Position numbers and translations under genes: made by a program. Positions 27,834-36,192 of a DNA stretch of 64,000 nt are shown piece after piece. The notes under the pieces were generated by a model that was not told where the DNA came from, ran no database searches, and saw only the letters and a list, made by a program, of their open reading frames with translations. This DNA comes from Actinacidiphila cocklensis (lineage in GTDB: Bacteria; Actinomycetota; Actinomycetes; Streptomycetales; Streptomycetaceae): the NCBI RefSeq assembly GCF_907177275.1, contig NZ_CAJSLV010000043.1:124001-188000 (forward strand). Direction: 5' to 3'. How positions within the stretch are numbered: the stretch's first letter is position 1; each line of letters begins with the position of its first letter.

Positions 27834-28652
27834 TCAGTTCTTGATGCCGACACCGCCGTAGATGCCCACGCGGGCCAGCTCCTGCTCGGCGGGCGCGGGG
27901 CCGTCCGGGCGCCACAGCGGCAGCTGTACCAGTCCGGGGTCCACCAGTTCGAAGCCGTCGAACAGGCCCAACACCTCCGCGCGCGCCCTGAGGTTGAAGG
28001 TGGCGGTGGCCTTGCTCTGCCGGTACACGTCGATGGCGTCCCCCGAACCCGTCTCCGGCGGGTGGAAGTCGGCAGTTGCATGGCTGAGGACCATTCGACT
28101 GCCGGCGGGCAGCGCGTCCCGATAGGCCGCGACCAGACCGGCCGGGTCCTCGTCGTCGCGGATGAAGTGCAGGATCGCCACCAGCATCAGACCCACCGGC
28201 TGGTCGAAGTCGATCAGCCTGCCGATGGTCGGATGGCTCAAGATGCTCTCCGGGTCACGCAGGTCGGCCAGGAAGAACCCGGTGTTGCCCGCACCCAGCA
28301 GATGCGCCCCGGCGTGCGTGGCCACGATCGGATCGTTGTCGACGTACGCCACCTTGATATCCGGGGACACCTCGTGCGCCACCTGGTGGGTGTTCGGCGC
28401 GGTGGGAATACCCGTGCCGATGTCGATGATCTGCCGGACGCCGCTCTCCGCCAGGAACCGCACGGCCCGATGCATGAACGCCCGGTTGCCCAGCGCCGAC
28501 GGCACCGCGTCGGGGAACAGGTCGATGACCTGCTGGGCGGCCACGCGGTCCACCTCGTAGTTGTCCTTGCCGCCGAGGTAGTAGTCGTACATGCGGGCAG
28601 GGTGCGGCCTGCTCGTGTCGATCTCCGCTGTGGGAAAGCCCTGGTCTGTCAA
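27834..28652 (-). CDS. SAM-dependent methyltransferase, DUF574 family
   Basis: 272-residue class I methyltransferase-like protein of the Streptomyces DUF574 (Methyltransf_19) group. The family N-terminus (IDTSRPHPARMYDYYLGGKD) is followed by the SAM-binding loop IIDIGTGIPT, the acidic strand YVDNDPIV and the DLRDPESIL segment. TTG 28652 is chosen because GGAG sits seven bases upstream and this gives the family's usual length; the longer frame to 28805 has an atypical Arg-rich extension. Many paralogues occur per genome, often next to regulators. The substrate is unknown. Confidence 0.9.
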   Translation of the reverse strand: MTDQGFPTAEIDTSRPHPARMYDYYLGGKDNYEVDRVAAQQVIDLFPDAVPSALGNRAFMHRAVRFLAESGVRQIIDIGTGIPTAPNTHQVAHEVSPDIKVAYVDNDPIVATHAGAHLLGAGNTGFFLADLRDPESILSHPTIGRLIDFDQPVGLMLVAILHFIRDDEDPAGLVAAYRDALPAGSRMVLSHATADFHPPETGSGDAIDVYRQSKATATFNLRARAEVLGLFDGFELVDPGLVQLPLWRPDGPAPAEQELARVGIYGGVGIKN

Positions 28653-28914
28653 CGCCGTTCTCCGGTCCGTCGTGGCCTCGCTGCTGCGCGAAGTCCCCAG
28701 TCTGGTGCTACGTGGTGCGTGTGCCGTGCAAGTGCTCAGCCGAGGGGGCCTGCCCAGCACCATGCGCAGGACGGTCGGGGCTCCGCCCGGCCGGGGGTCC
28801 ATCACCGCAGCGCCTCCTCAACTCCCCTGACTGACAAGCAGTTTGTCATGGGGTCAGTGCGGGCGGCAGCATGTAGGAACGATTCTGGAAATTACAGATC
28901 AGACTTTGCACCGT

Positions 28915-29255
28915 TCGTGGGTGACCCAAGCCCCGAAGAACCTCGTCACGGACCTCTAGGACGCCGGCTGCCGGGCACGGTTCCTGATCCGTGACCGCGA
29001 CGCGAAGTTCCCCGCCCTGTTCGACGCCACCCCTCAACGACACGGGGATCCAGGTCGTACTCAGCGGGGTCCGGATGCCGCGCATGAACGCGATCATGGA
29101 ACGGTGGGTGCAGACCTGCCGACGCGAACTCCTCGACCGCACCCTCATCTGAAACCACCGGCACCTTCTCCACGCCCTACGGGAGTTCGAAGAACACCAC
29201 AACGCCCACCGCCCCACCAACGCATCGCCAACACCCGCCCTGCGCGGATGACCTT
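28915..29255 (+). pseudogene. C-terminal relic of an IS3/integrase-type transposase
   Basis: Read over several frames the sequence gives FLIRDRDAKFPALFD, then DTGIQVVLSGVRMPRMNAIM, ERWVQTCRRELLDRTLIWNH and LREFEEHHNAHRPHQ-like codons. This is the end of an integrase-core transposase with an in-frame stop and at least one frameshift. The N-terminal half is missing. It is fused downstream to a SRAP gene fragment. Confidence 0.75.
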
Positions 29256-29270
29256 CTCGGCAGGCGCAGG

Positions 29271-29534
29271 CTCACCTGCACGATCATCACTCCCGAGGCC
29301 ACCGACGCGGCAGGCGGCGTCCATCCGCGGACGCCGCTCACGGTCGCACCGGACAACATCGCCCACCGGCTCGACCCGTCCCTTCAGGATCCTGAGGAGA
29401 TCACGGGCCTCCTCGCCGACCCCGCGGCGCGGCCCCTCGACGTACGGCCGGTGTCCACCCATGTCAACAAACCTGGCGTGAACAACCCGGACCTGCTTGA
29501 GGAGGTCGACGCTGCCACGCAAGGCGATGACTGA
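29271..29534 (+). pseudogene. C-terminal fragment of a SRAP (YedK/HMCES-like) protein
   Basis: 88 codons read LTCTIITPEATDAAGGVHPR, then LDPSLQDPEEITGLLADP and DVRPVSTHVNKPGVNNPDLL. This matches the C-terminal part of SOS-response-associated peptidases, which form a covalent adduct with abasic sites in single-stranded DNA. The catalytic Cys2 half is absent; the usual active-site His sits near GVHPR. The fragment begins right at the end of the transposase relic. The 240 bases after it hold no recognised gene. Confidence 0.7.
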
Positions 29535-29776
29535 CCTGGCCGCCTCCAGAAGTAGGCCGTGTGTCCGCAAAGTGGGTGCGGGCGCCGTGGCCTGCGCGCG
29601 GCCTGCGCCCGCGCCGCGCTCGGACGGTCATTCCCCACCCGCCGCCCGCCGTGTCACTACCTGATCTGCATGTCCGAACACGCTGTATGGTTATCGCGGG
29701 GCGACGGTGCCGCCAAAGCGCTGCTCAGACGTCGTCCGGCGCTGTAAACCACGTTTTCTCACGACAGGGCACAGGT

Positions 29777-30712
29777 ATGACGCTGACAACCACGCCGTTC
29801 GGGATACGGGCCACCGCCGCGGAGGTGCTCGACGGGGTCGACCTGAGCGGCCGCCGGATGATCGTCACCGGAGGGTCCTCCGGCCTCGGTGCCGAGACGG
29901 TGCGCGCGCTCGCCGGCGCCGGAGCACAGGTGACCGTGGCCACGCGCGACCCCGCCGCGGCCCAGCCCCTGGTGGCGGAGTTCCCGGGTGTCCGCGCCGT
30001 CGCGCTCGACCTCGCCGACCTCGCCTGCGTCCGCGCCTTCTGCGACGCGTGGAGCGGACCGCTCGACGGCCTCGTCGCCAACGCGGGCGTGATGATGCTC
30101 CCGACCCGCCAGGTCACCGTGCAGGGCTGGGAGATGCAGCTGGCCACCAACTACCTCGGCCACTTCGCCCTGGCTGTCGGCCTGCGTGCCGCCCTCCAGG
30201 AGGTCGACGACCCGCGGGTGGCCGTCGTCAGCTCCGGTGCCCAACTGCGCGCCGGGTTCGACTTCGAGGACCCGCAGTTCGAGCACCGCCCCTACGACCC
30301 GTTCGTCGCCTATGCGCAGTCGAAGACCGCCGACGTGCTGCTCGCCGTCGGAATCAGCCGGCGCTGGGCGGAGTACGGGATCACGGCCAACGCGTGCGCG
30401 CCCGGGTGGATCCACACCAACCTGACACGCCACCTCGACAAGGCGACGATGCAGGCGCTGGGCGCGATGGACGCGGAGGGCAACCTCGTGACCCCCGACT
30501 TCTTCAAGACGCCGGCCCAGGGAGCGGCCACCACCGTGCTGCTGGCGGCGTCACCGCTCCTCAAGGGGGTGACCGGACGGTACTTCGAGGACAACCAGGA
30601 GTCGGAGGTGGTCGACGGAGGCCCCGACGTGATGGCGGGAGTCGCGAAGTGGTCGGTCGACCCCGACGCCGCGGACCGGCTGTGGGACCACGCCCTCCCG
30701 GTGGTGCGCTGA
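29777..30712 (+). CDS. short-chain dehydrogenase/reductase (SDR)
   Basis: 311-residue NAD(P)-dependent oxidoreductase of the classical/extended SDR type (retinol-dehydrogenase-like). The cofactor loop is TGGSSGLG, followed by LVANAGVMM (NAG motif), then VVSSGAQ with the catalytic Ser and YAQSK with the catalytic Tyr and Lys. Length and the insertion after the catalytic Ser (DFEDPQFEHRPYDPF) are usual for this subgroup. ATG 29777 is preceded only by a weak AGG. A TetR-type gene 208 bases downstream in the same direction may regulate it. Substrate unknown. Confidence 0.9.
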   Translation: MTLTTTPFGIRATAAEVLDGVDLSGRRMIVTGGSSGLGAETVRALAGAGAQVTVATRDPAAAQPLVAEFPGVRAVALDLADLACVRAFCDAWSGPLDGLVANAGVMMLPTRQVTVQGWEMQLATNYLGHFALAVGLRAALQEVDDPRVAVVSSGAQLRAGFDFEDPQFEHRPYDPFVAYAQSKTADVLLAVGISRRWAEYGITANACAPGWIHTNLTRHLDKATMQALGAMDAEGNLVTPDFFKTPAQGAATTVLLAASPLLKGVTGRYFEDNQESEVVDGGPDVMAGVAKWSVDPDAADRLWDHALPVVR

Positions 30713-30920
30713 CGCGGCGCCGCCGTGCGCGCGGTCCCGTTCTGGCCTCAGGGCGGGGCGGGCAAGAACGGCCCTGCGCGGGGGGGCGCGCCCGGAACGG
30801 GGGCGGGCGGAGACAGCGGGACCCGGTTCTGATGGACTGACCCGAGGACCGCGGCTCCGCCCGCCGCCCCCGCGCGAAGCCGGGACCGGTCCGCGTGCGA
30901 CGACAGACTGGAAGGTGCCG

Positions 30921-31556
30921 ATGAGACCCGTGACCCGACGCCAGGCCGACCACCACGCCGCGCGTTCGGCCGCCACCAGGGCCCAGGTGATCTCCACCCT
31001 GGAGCGGCTGCTCGACTCCGGCGAGGCCTACTCCGAGATCAGTGTCCAGCGGATCCTGGAGGAGGCCGGCGTGTCCCGGGCGACCTTCTACGCACACTTC
31101 CCGAGCAAGGCGGACGTCCTTGCACGCCTCACCGACGACCTGAGGGAATCGGTGCTGGCACTTGCGCGGCAGTGGGACCCGGCGGGCCCGGGGGACGGGG
31201 CGGACCGCTTCGCCGCGTACTTCGAAGAAGTGATCAGGATCCACCGCGCCCACCAAGGCGTGCTCACCGCGGTCCGGGAGGCGGCGGCCTACGAATCCGC
31301 GGTGAGCGACTTCTACAGCGCCGACCTCGAAGGATTCGACGAGACGGTGCTGCGCACCCTCCGCTCGGAGCAGGCCGCGGGTTCGACCACCGCCGACCTC
31401 GAAGCCGTCGCCGCGAGCAGGATCATCGTCTGGGGCGGCGCCCAGGCGATCGCCCACCACATCCGGGTCGACGACGGCAGCGGCGACGCCGCGTTCGCCC
31501 GTGAACTCGCCCGGATCTGGTGGTACGGCGCCTACCGGCGTCCCGCCGGGGAGTAG
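30921..31556 (+). CDS. TetR-family transcriptional regulator
   Basis: 211-residue regulator with an N-terminal helix-turn-helix (EISVQRILEEAGVSRATFYA, then HFPSKADVLARL) and an all-helical ligand domain. ATG 30921 has GGAAGG five bases upstream; an in-frame GTG lies two codons earlier. It follows the SDR gene in the same orientation and probably controls it. The ligand is not predictable. Confidence 0.9.
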   Translation: MRPVTRRQADHHAARSAATRAQVISTLERLLDSGEAYSEISVQRILEEAGVSRATFYAHFPSKADVLARLTDDLRESVLALARQWDPAGPGDGADRFAAYFEEVIRIHRAHQGVLTAVREAAAYESAVSDFYSADLEGFDETVLRTLRSEQAAGSTTADLEAVAASRIIVWGGAQAIAHHIRVDDGSGDAAFARELARIWWYGAYRRPAGE

Positions 31557-31599
31557 CACGCCGGCCGCCCTGTCCGACCCGCGGCGTGAGCTCCGCGCT

Positions 31600-31883
31600 G
31601 GCGCCCGTGCACGGCGGAGATCAGGTGGGCGGCCGGGGAGGTGCCGATGCGCGAGCCCTTGGCGGTCTTGCCGTCCACGGCCAGGTGGTCGACCCCTGCG
31701 GGATCGCATCCGAGCAGGTCGGCCAGGCCGGGCCGCTCCGGGCGGTCTGGTGGACCAGCAGGCTGGCGTGCGAGATGCTGTCGGCCCCCGCGGCAACCAC
31801 CTCCCCGGGCCTGGCGGGAAAGACGGCGGCATGGGCCCGGACCGGCATTTCCTGCCGGTGCGCCTCGGCGGGGATGTCGGCGA
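31600..31883 (-). pseudogene. fused relics of an amidohydrolase and an ISAs1 transposase
   Basis: On the minus strand, codons near 31895-31760 read EAHRQEMPVRAHAAVFPARP and then AGADSISHASLLVHQ, resembling the metal-site strand of amidohydrolases. A frame shift then gives HLAVDGKTAKGSRIG and AAHLISAVHG, the conserved VDGKTxxG segment of ISAs1-family transposases. Neither has a start or a complete domain. The stretch is the downstream flank of the next SDR gene. Confidence 0.55.
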
Positions 31884-32633
31884 TCACTTCGCTTGGGCGA
31901 GCCAGACCGCGTCGGGACCGGCCGGGAATCGCAGCTGGCCGGTCGTGTCGTGCGCGGCGCGCCACACCGTTTCGGCGACGTCGCTCTCCTTGGTGAACAC
32001 GTCCTGGCCCGTGAAGTCGTCCATGGTCTTCTGTACGAACGCTGCGTAGGGCGCGGGGACGAGCGCGTCCAGGGTGCCGCCGTTCGTTGCCCTGGCTGCG
32101 AAGTTCGTGGTCAGGCAGGCGCCCGGCTCGACCGTCTTTGCCTGCACGCCGAACGGCGCGAGTTCGAGGGCGAGGGATGAGGTGAACCCCTCGATGGCGA
32201 TCTTGCTCGCCTTGTAAACGGCCGAGAGCGGCATGTGCCCGAGGACCACGCTGGAGGTCACGTTGATCACCACGCCGGACCCGCGCTCGCGGAACTGGGG
32301 CAGCACCGCCTGCGTCGTCGCCATCACGCCGAACGTGTTGGTCTCGAAGACCTCCCGCACTCGGGCCATGGGGGTGCCCTCGAACACGCTGATCGAGGGC
32401 ACGCCGGCGTTGTTGACCAGGACGTCAATGGGGCCCGCGGCCTCGAAGGCGGCGGTGATGCTCTCGGGCTTGGTCACGTCGAGCTCGACGACGCGGATCC
32501 GGTCCGAATCGGGGAGGAGGTCCGGGCGCGGAGTGCGCATCGTGGCGATGACGTTCCAGCCCTGCGAGTGGAAGTAGAGGGCGGTCTCGCGCCCGTAGCC
32601 GGACGAGGTGCCGGTGATCAGAACGGTCTTCAT
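31884..32633 (-). CDS. short-chain dehydrogenase/reductase (SDR)
   Basis: 249-residue classical SDR. The motifs are TGTSSGYG (cofactor), VLVNNAGVPS, INVTSSVV (catalytic Ser) and YKASK (catalytic Tyr and Lys). ATG 32633 has a modest AAGGG site seven bases upstream and removes an atypical leader. The C-terminus is short and ends close to the relic of an amidohydrolase and a transposase, so the last residues may have been altered by that junction. The AraC-type regulator gene lies just upstream on the same strand and is its probable controller. Confidence 0.9.
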   Translation of the reverse strand: MKTVLITGTSSGYGRETALYFHSQGWNVIATMRTPRPDLLPDSDRIRVVELDVTKPESITAAFEAAGPIDVLVNNAGVPSISVFEGTPMARVREVFETNTFGVMATTQAVLPQFRERGSGVVINVTSSVVLGHMPLSAVYKASKIAIEGFTSSLALELAPFGVQAKTVEPGACLTTNFAARATNGGTLDALVPAPYAAFVQKTMDDFTGQDVFTKESDVAETVWRAAHDTTGQLRFPAGPDAVWLAQAK

Positions 32634-32792
32634 GGTGTGACCCTTTGCGATGTGGTGGGATCCACCCGGGAGGACAGGCATTTTCCTGCTCCGCGGGAGA
32701 ACCAGTAATCCCATTGAACCGCTGTGACCTGCGGAGATAGTAGAACTATCCTCGCTACTCCTTGCACGATCCTCCGGCGCTGCCCGCCCAGC

Positions 32793-33698
32793 TCAAGGCA
32801 TGACACCTGCCGGTGCCCGTACGGCCTGGCGCAGGCGGGCGGCGTCCTGGCTGGGGGGTGCGCCGAACTGGCGGCGGTACTCCCGGCTGAACTGCGACGG
32901 GTTGTCGTAGCCGACGCGTTGGCCGACTCCGGTGACGTCTCCGGGGTGGGTGGCGAGCAGCAGCCGGGCCTCTTGGAGCCGGATCTGCTTCTGGAACTGG
33001 ATGGGGCTCATCGCGGTCACCGCTTGGAAGTTGCGGTAGAAAGCGGAGACGCCCATGCCGGATTGCCGCGCCACGTCCTCGACCCGGAAGGGCTGCGCGT
33101 AGTGCTCGCGGATCCAGCGCACGGCCCGCGAGACGTGGCTGAGGCTGCTGTCGGCCAGGCCGAGCTGACGAACCGTCGCACCCTGCTCGCCGGTGATCAG
33201 ACGCCAAAGGATCTCGCGCTTGACCAGCGGCGCCAGTACGGCCCGGTCGCGGGGCTCGTCGAGTAGGCGCAGCAGCCGGACCACCGCGTCCAGCAGCGCG
33301 GCCGGAGCGTCACTGACGGCGATCCCCGACGGCGCGCCCCCGCTGCTGCGGGGGGTGTCTCCGTGCCCGGCCTCAAGCAGCAGCTCGGCAACGGCGGACG
33401 GTTCCAGGACAAGACCGAACCCCAGCGCCGGCTGCTTGGGGTCGGCCTGGGTGAACTGCCCTGTGACAGGCAGATCGACGGATGCGACCAGGTACTGCCC
33501 AGGCCCGTACTCGAACACCCTCTCGCCCAAGGCGAGGCGTTTGGCGCCCTGCGCGATGACGGCCAGGAGCGTGCCGGACATCGCGGGTGCTGGCGGATCA
33601 GGACGGTCGACCCTCGAGATGAGGACGCCGTCGACGGCGGTGGTCCAGTCGGGCCGCGCATGGCGGGTCAGCAGGGTGCGGAGTTCTTCGAGGTACAT
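32793..33698 (-). CDS. AraC-family transcriptional regulator
   Basis: 301 residues. The N-terminal AraC_N-type cupin domain (about 10-180; GERVFEYGPGQYLVASVDLP) senses an unknown ligand. The C-terminal double helix-turn-helix (about 190-290) contains VEDVARQSGMGVSAFYRNFQ, then MSPIQFQKQIRLQEARLLL and GYDNPSQFSREYRRQFG. Members of this type often sit beside SDR or alcohol dehydrogenase genes. It lies between the SDR (same strand, 159 bases downstream) and a divergently transcribed monooxygenase-hydrolase pair, so it may control both. Confidence 0.9.
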   Translation of the reverse strand: MYLEELRTLLTRHARPDWTTAVDGVLISRVDRPDPPAPAMSGTLLAVIAQGAKRLALGERVFEYGPGQYLVASVDLPVTGQFTQADPKQPALGFGLVLEPSAVAELLLEAGHGDTPRSSGGAPSGIAVSDAPAALLDAVVRLLRLLDEPRDRAVLAPLVKREILWRLITGEQGATVRQLGLADSSLSHVSRAVRWIREHYAQPFRVEDVARQSGMGVSAFYRNFQAVTAMSPIQFQKQIRLQEARLLLATHPGDVTGVGQRVGYDNPSQFSREYRRQFGAPPSQDAARLRQAVRAPAGVMP

Positions 33699-33841
33699 GC
33701 GTCCATTGCAGCACCGTTCCTGGCCATGGCTCCCATAATCGCGAGGATCGTGCAAGTACGAACGAGTATCGGTCTAACGTTTCCGCAGGTCAACCCGGTT
33801 GAATTGAATTACCGCGCTCCATCACAGAAGAGAAGGAATCC

Positions 33842-34159
33842 ATGATCGCCAACTACGGCTTCAACGCCACCCTGACCGCCAGGCCCGGAATGGGCGACCA
33901 GCTCATCGACCTGCTGCTGACCGGACTGAACGAAGGCAGCCCCGGCGCGAGCGAACACTGCCTCGTCTACCTCGTCTCCCGCTCCGCGTCCGACCCCGAC
34001 GTCGTCCACGTCACCGAAGGCTGGACCAGCGAGGAGGACCACCACCGCATCTTCGCCGGCGAGACCGCCCAGGCCATCGTGGCGCAGATCGACCCGCTGC
34101 TCGCCAAGGACTCCGAGTACACCGACTACGTCCCCGTCCACGGCAAAGCCGCCTTCTGA
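33842..34159 (+). CDS. antibiotic biosynthesis monooxygenase (ABM)-like protein
   Basis: 105-residue ferredoxin-like dimeric alpha/beta-barrel protein. It has the usual order of strand (TLTARPGMGDQLIDLLL), helix, VYLVSRSASDPDVVHVTEGW and a C-terminal helix ETAQAIVAQIDPLL. Such proteins oxidise aromatic substrates or act as small binding proteins. AAGGA lies a few bases before the ATG. It is divergent from the AraC gene and is followed by an alpha/beta-hydrolase, separated by a hairpin. Confidence 0.85.
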   Translation: MIANYGFNATLTARPGMGDQLIDLLLTGLNEGSPGASEHCLVYLVSRSASDPDVVHVTEGWTSEEDHHRIFAGETAQAIVAQIDPLLAKDSEYTDYVPVHGKAAF

Positions 34160-34188
34160 CCGCTGCCTACCTCGCGCACCCCAGCCCC

Positions 34189-34216
34189 GGCCGCCTCGGT
34201 GCCCGCCGAGGCGGCC
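34189..34216 (+). terminator. hairpin between monooxygenase and hydrolase genes
   Basis: An 11-bp perfect stem (34189-34199 with 34206-34216) and 6-nt loop lie between the two plus-strand genes. It may be a terminator or a partial one that lowers downstream expression. Confidence 0.65.
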
Positions 34217-34259
34217 CCTGGCCCGACCGTCCCGCCACCACCCGCGAAAGGCAACGACC

Positions 34260-35228
34260 ATGACCACAGCACGCCCCGCCCTCGACCCCGAACTGCATGG
34301 ACTCCTGGCCGACATGCCGCTGATGTCCCAGCTCAGCCTGGAAGTGCTGGCGCAGGTACGCCCCTTCTCCTCGATACCCGTCGAACCCCTCCTCGAAGGT
34401 CGCGCGATCGACCGGTACGAGGTCACCGCTTCGAGTCCGGACGGCACCCCGATCCCCTTGTCCGTCTTCAGCCCCGCGAACACCGATCGCACCGCCGCCG
34501 CACCCTGCGTCTACTGGATGCACGGCGGCGGGATGGTCATGGGCGACCGCTTCTCACAGATCGACATCCCGCTGGAGTGGCTCGACGAGTTCGGCGCCAT
34601 CGTGGTCTCCGTCGACTACCGGCTCGCTCCTGAGGCCACCGGCACCATCCCGGTCAACGACTGCTACCAGGGACTGCTCTGGATCGCCGACCACGCCGCC
34701 GAACTGGGCATCGACCCCGCCCGGATCATCGTCGCAGGCGCCAGCGCGGGCGGCGGCCTCGCCGCCGGCGTCACCCTGCTGGCCCGCGACCTCGGCACCC
34801 CGACGATCGCCGCCCAAGTCCTGATCGGCCCCATGCTCGACCACCGCAACACCACCACCTCCAGCTGCCAGTACTCCGGGGTGTCCGGGGTCTGGACCCG
34901 CGAGATGAACGGATTCGGATGGCGCTGCCTCCTCGGCGACCTCACCGACGACGAGGTACCCGCATACGTCTCACCCGCCTTGGCCGACGACCTCGCGGGC
35001 CTGCCGACCACCTACATCGACACCGGCTCCGCCGAAGTCTTCCGCGACGAGGACACCGACTACGCCACCCGCATCTGGGCGGCCGGCGGCCAGGCCGAAC
35101 TCCACGTCTGGGCAGGCGGCTTCCACGGATTCGACGCCCTCTACCCGCAGGCACACATCTCGGCCACGGCCCGCCGAACCCGCACCGACTGGCTCGCCCG
35201 AGTCCTGCCCACGAACCCCGCCGTATAA
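34260..35228 (+). CDS. alpha/beta-hydrolase, HSL-type esterase
   Basis: 322-residue serine esterase of the hormone-sensitive-lipase group (family IV). The oxyanion motif is His88-Gly-Gly-Gly. The nucleophile is Ser162 in GASAG. The acid and base are expected in the C-terminal part, where HVWAGGFHGFD supplies the His. GAAAGG sits eight bases before the ATG. There is no signal peptide, so it is cytoplasmic. It probably forms a unit with the upstream monooxygenase-like gene, suggesting degradation of an ester or lactone. Confidence 0.92.
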   Translation: MTTARPALDPELHGLLADMPLMSQLSLEVLAQVRPFSSIPVEPLLEGRAIDRYEVTASSPDGTPIPLSVFSPANTDRTAAAPCVYWMHGGGMVMGDRFSQIDIPLEWLDEFGAIVVSVDYRLAPEATGTIPVNDCYQGLLWIADHAAELGIDPARIIVAGASAGGGLAAGVTLLARDLGTPTIAAQVLIGPMLDHRNTTTSSCQYSGVSGVWTREMNGFGWRCLLGDLTDDEVPAYVSPALADDLAGLPTTYIDTGSAEVFRDEDTDYATRIWAAGGQAELHVWAGGFHGFDALYPQAHISATARRTRTDWLARVLPTNPAV

Positions 35229-35269
35229 CGCCGCCGAAAACCTGATGATGCAGTGTGCATGAGCTTGGC

Positions 35270-35449
35270 GCTTAAGATGCCGGCGCGGGTGTCCCACTCG
35301 CGCGGGCGGTAGCCGTTGCGGTGGTTGACGCGTTCGTCGCTGACCTGCCCGTACTCCGCGTCGCCGAGGCCAAGTTCTCCTCGGTCAGGGCGTGCAGGGG
35401 CACACTGTCGGGTGAGGTCATCGTGCTGATCTCCTTCGAGGCTAGACAC
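35270..35449 (-). pseudogene. IS256-family transposase N-terminal relic
   Basis: The minus strand reads GDAEYGQVSDERVNHRNGYR and PREWDTRAG, matching the conserved N-terminal block of IS256 transposases (RNGYR, WDTRAG). The catalytic domain is absent. Nothing else is recognisable between the hydrolase gene and this relic. Confidence 0.7.
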
Positions 35450-35555
35450 TTCGACGATCAGCCGGTGGCCGTCTCTCTATGCGGGCACCAACCCGGACGC
35501 CGGAGCAAACCCCCGGATCAGGTCCAACCCGCTACACCACTTCCACGGACGCAAC

Positions 35556-35645
35556 CGAACCGGGCAGTGACCACCAGGATCGACAAACTCGCGGTCCGCT
35601 TCGAGGCAAGCGTCCTCATCGCTGCGATCAACGAATGGTTGTGCC
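35556..35645 (+). pseudogene. IS5-family transposase C-terminal tail
   Basis: One frame reads AVTTRIDKLAVRFEASVLIA followed by AINEWL, nearly the same as the C-terminus of the IS5 element at 39.5 kb ([26 protein letters not shown]). The remainder of the element is missing. Confidence 0.75.
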
Positions 35646-35717
35646 CTGCCGGGAGTGTCGGTCCCGCATGTCATTCTGGCGGCGATCAGGCCAGTGGGTT
35701 GAGGGGAGACAGAGCCG

Positions 35718-36059
35718 ATGGGGGCTGCGTACTACGGGGCCGAGAGCGAGAGCGGCGACCACATCGAGGACCCGTCCGAGGACGCGCTGTTCATGCTGAT
35801 CGATGACCTCAACGGCACGGACAACACCTTCGTCGTCATCCAGCCCGACCAGGACGACCAAGCCTGGTTCACCTCCGTCGCGGTCCTGGACGAAGGCGGG
35901 TACGAGGTCGTCCGCCGCGACACCGCCCGACGCGAACACGACGTCACCACCGAGACCAGCATCGACCAGATCGCCCGTGACCTCACCATCTGGACGGCGG
36001 CCCGCGACTTCCCCGGTCGACCCACCCAGCACACCGGCAACTTCCAAAACACGCCCTAG
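35718..36059 (+). CDS. small acidic hypothetical protein (113 aa)
   Basis: Acidic cytoplasmic protein with a central strand pattern (NTFVVIQPDQDD, then WFTSVAVLDEGGYEVVRRDT) and a final helix, resembling small immunity-type proteins, although no family can be named. GGGGAG lies nine bases before the ATG. Its last codons and the TAG stop lie inside an 11-nt sequence (ACACGCCCTAG) that is an insertion-sequence end also found, inverted, at 38588-38598. The original C-terminus has therefore probably been replaced by IS sequence. Confidence 0.6.
   Translation: MGAAYYGAESESGDHIEDPSEDALFMLIDDLNGTDNTFVVIQPDQDDQAWFTSVAVLDEGGYEVVRRDTARREHDVTTETSIDQIARDLTIWTAARDFPGRPTQHTGNFQNTP
36049..36059. repeat. 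IS5-type end, copy 1
   Basis: ACACGCCCTAG is the exact inverted partner of 38588-38598; a shorter match (ACACGCCCT) lies at 40377-40385. All three look like outer ends of IS5-type elements. Copies 1 and 2 face each other across the MFS-XRE gene pair. Confidence 0.5.
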
Positions 36060-36192
36060 CCGATCTGAAGGTCGGGGTGCCCCTCACCCGGTCGAGGCGT
36101 GGTGAGGAGCGCCCTCACGACGTGCGCCGCCCGGCTCCCTCAGGTTGAGTTCATTACCGGGCCCCGCGCCAGACATCCCCGTCACCGTCCCG

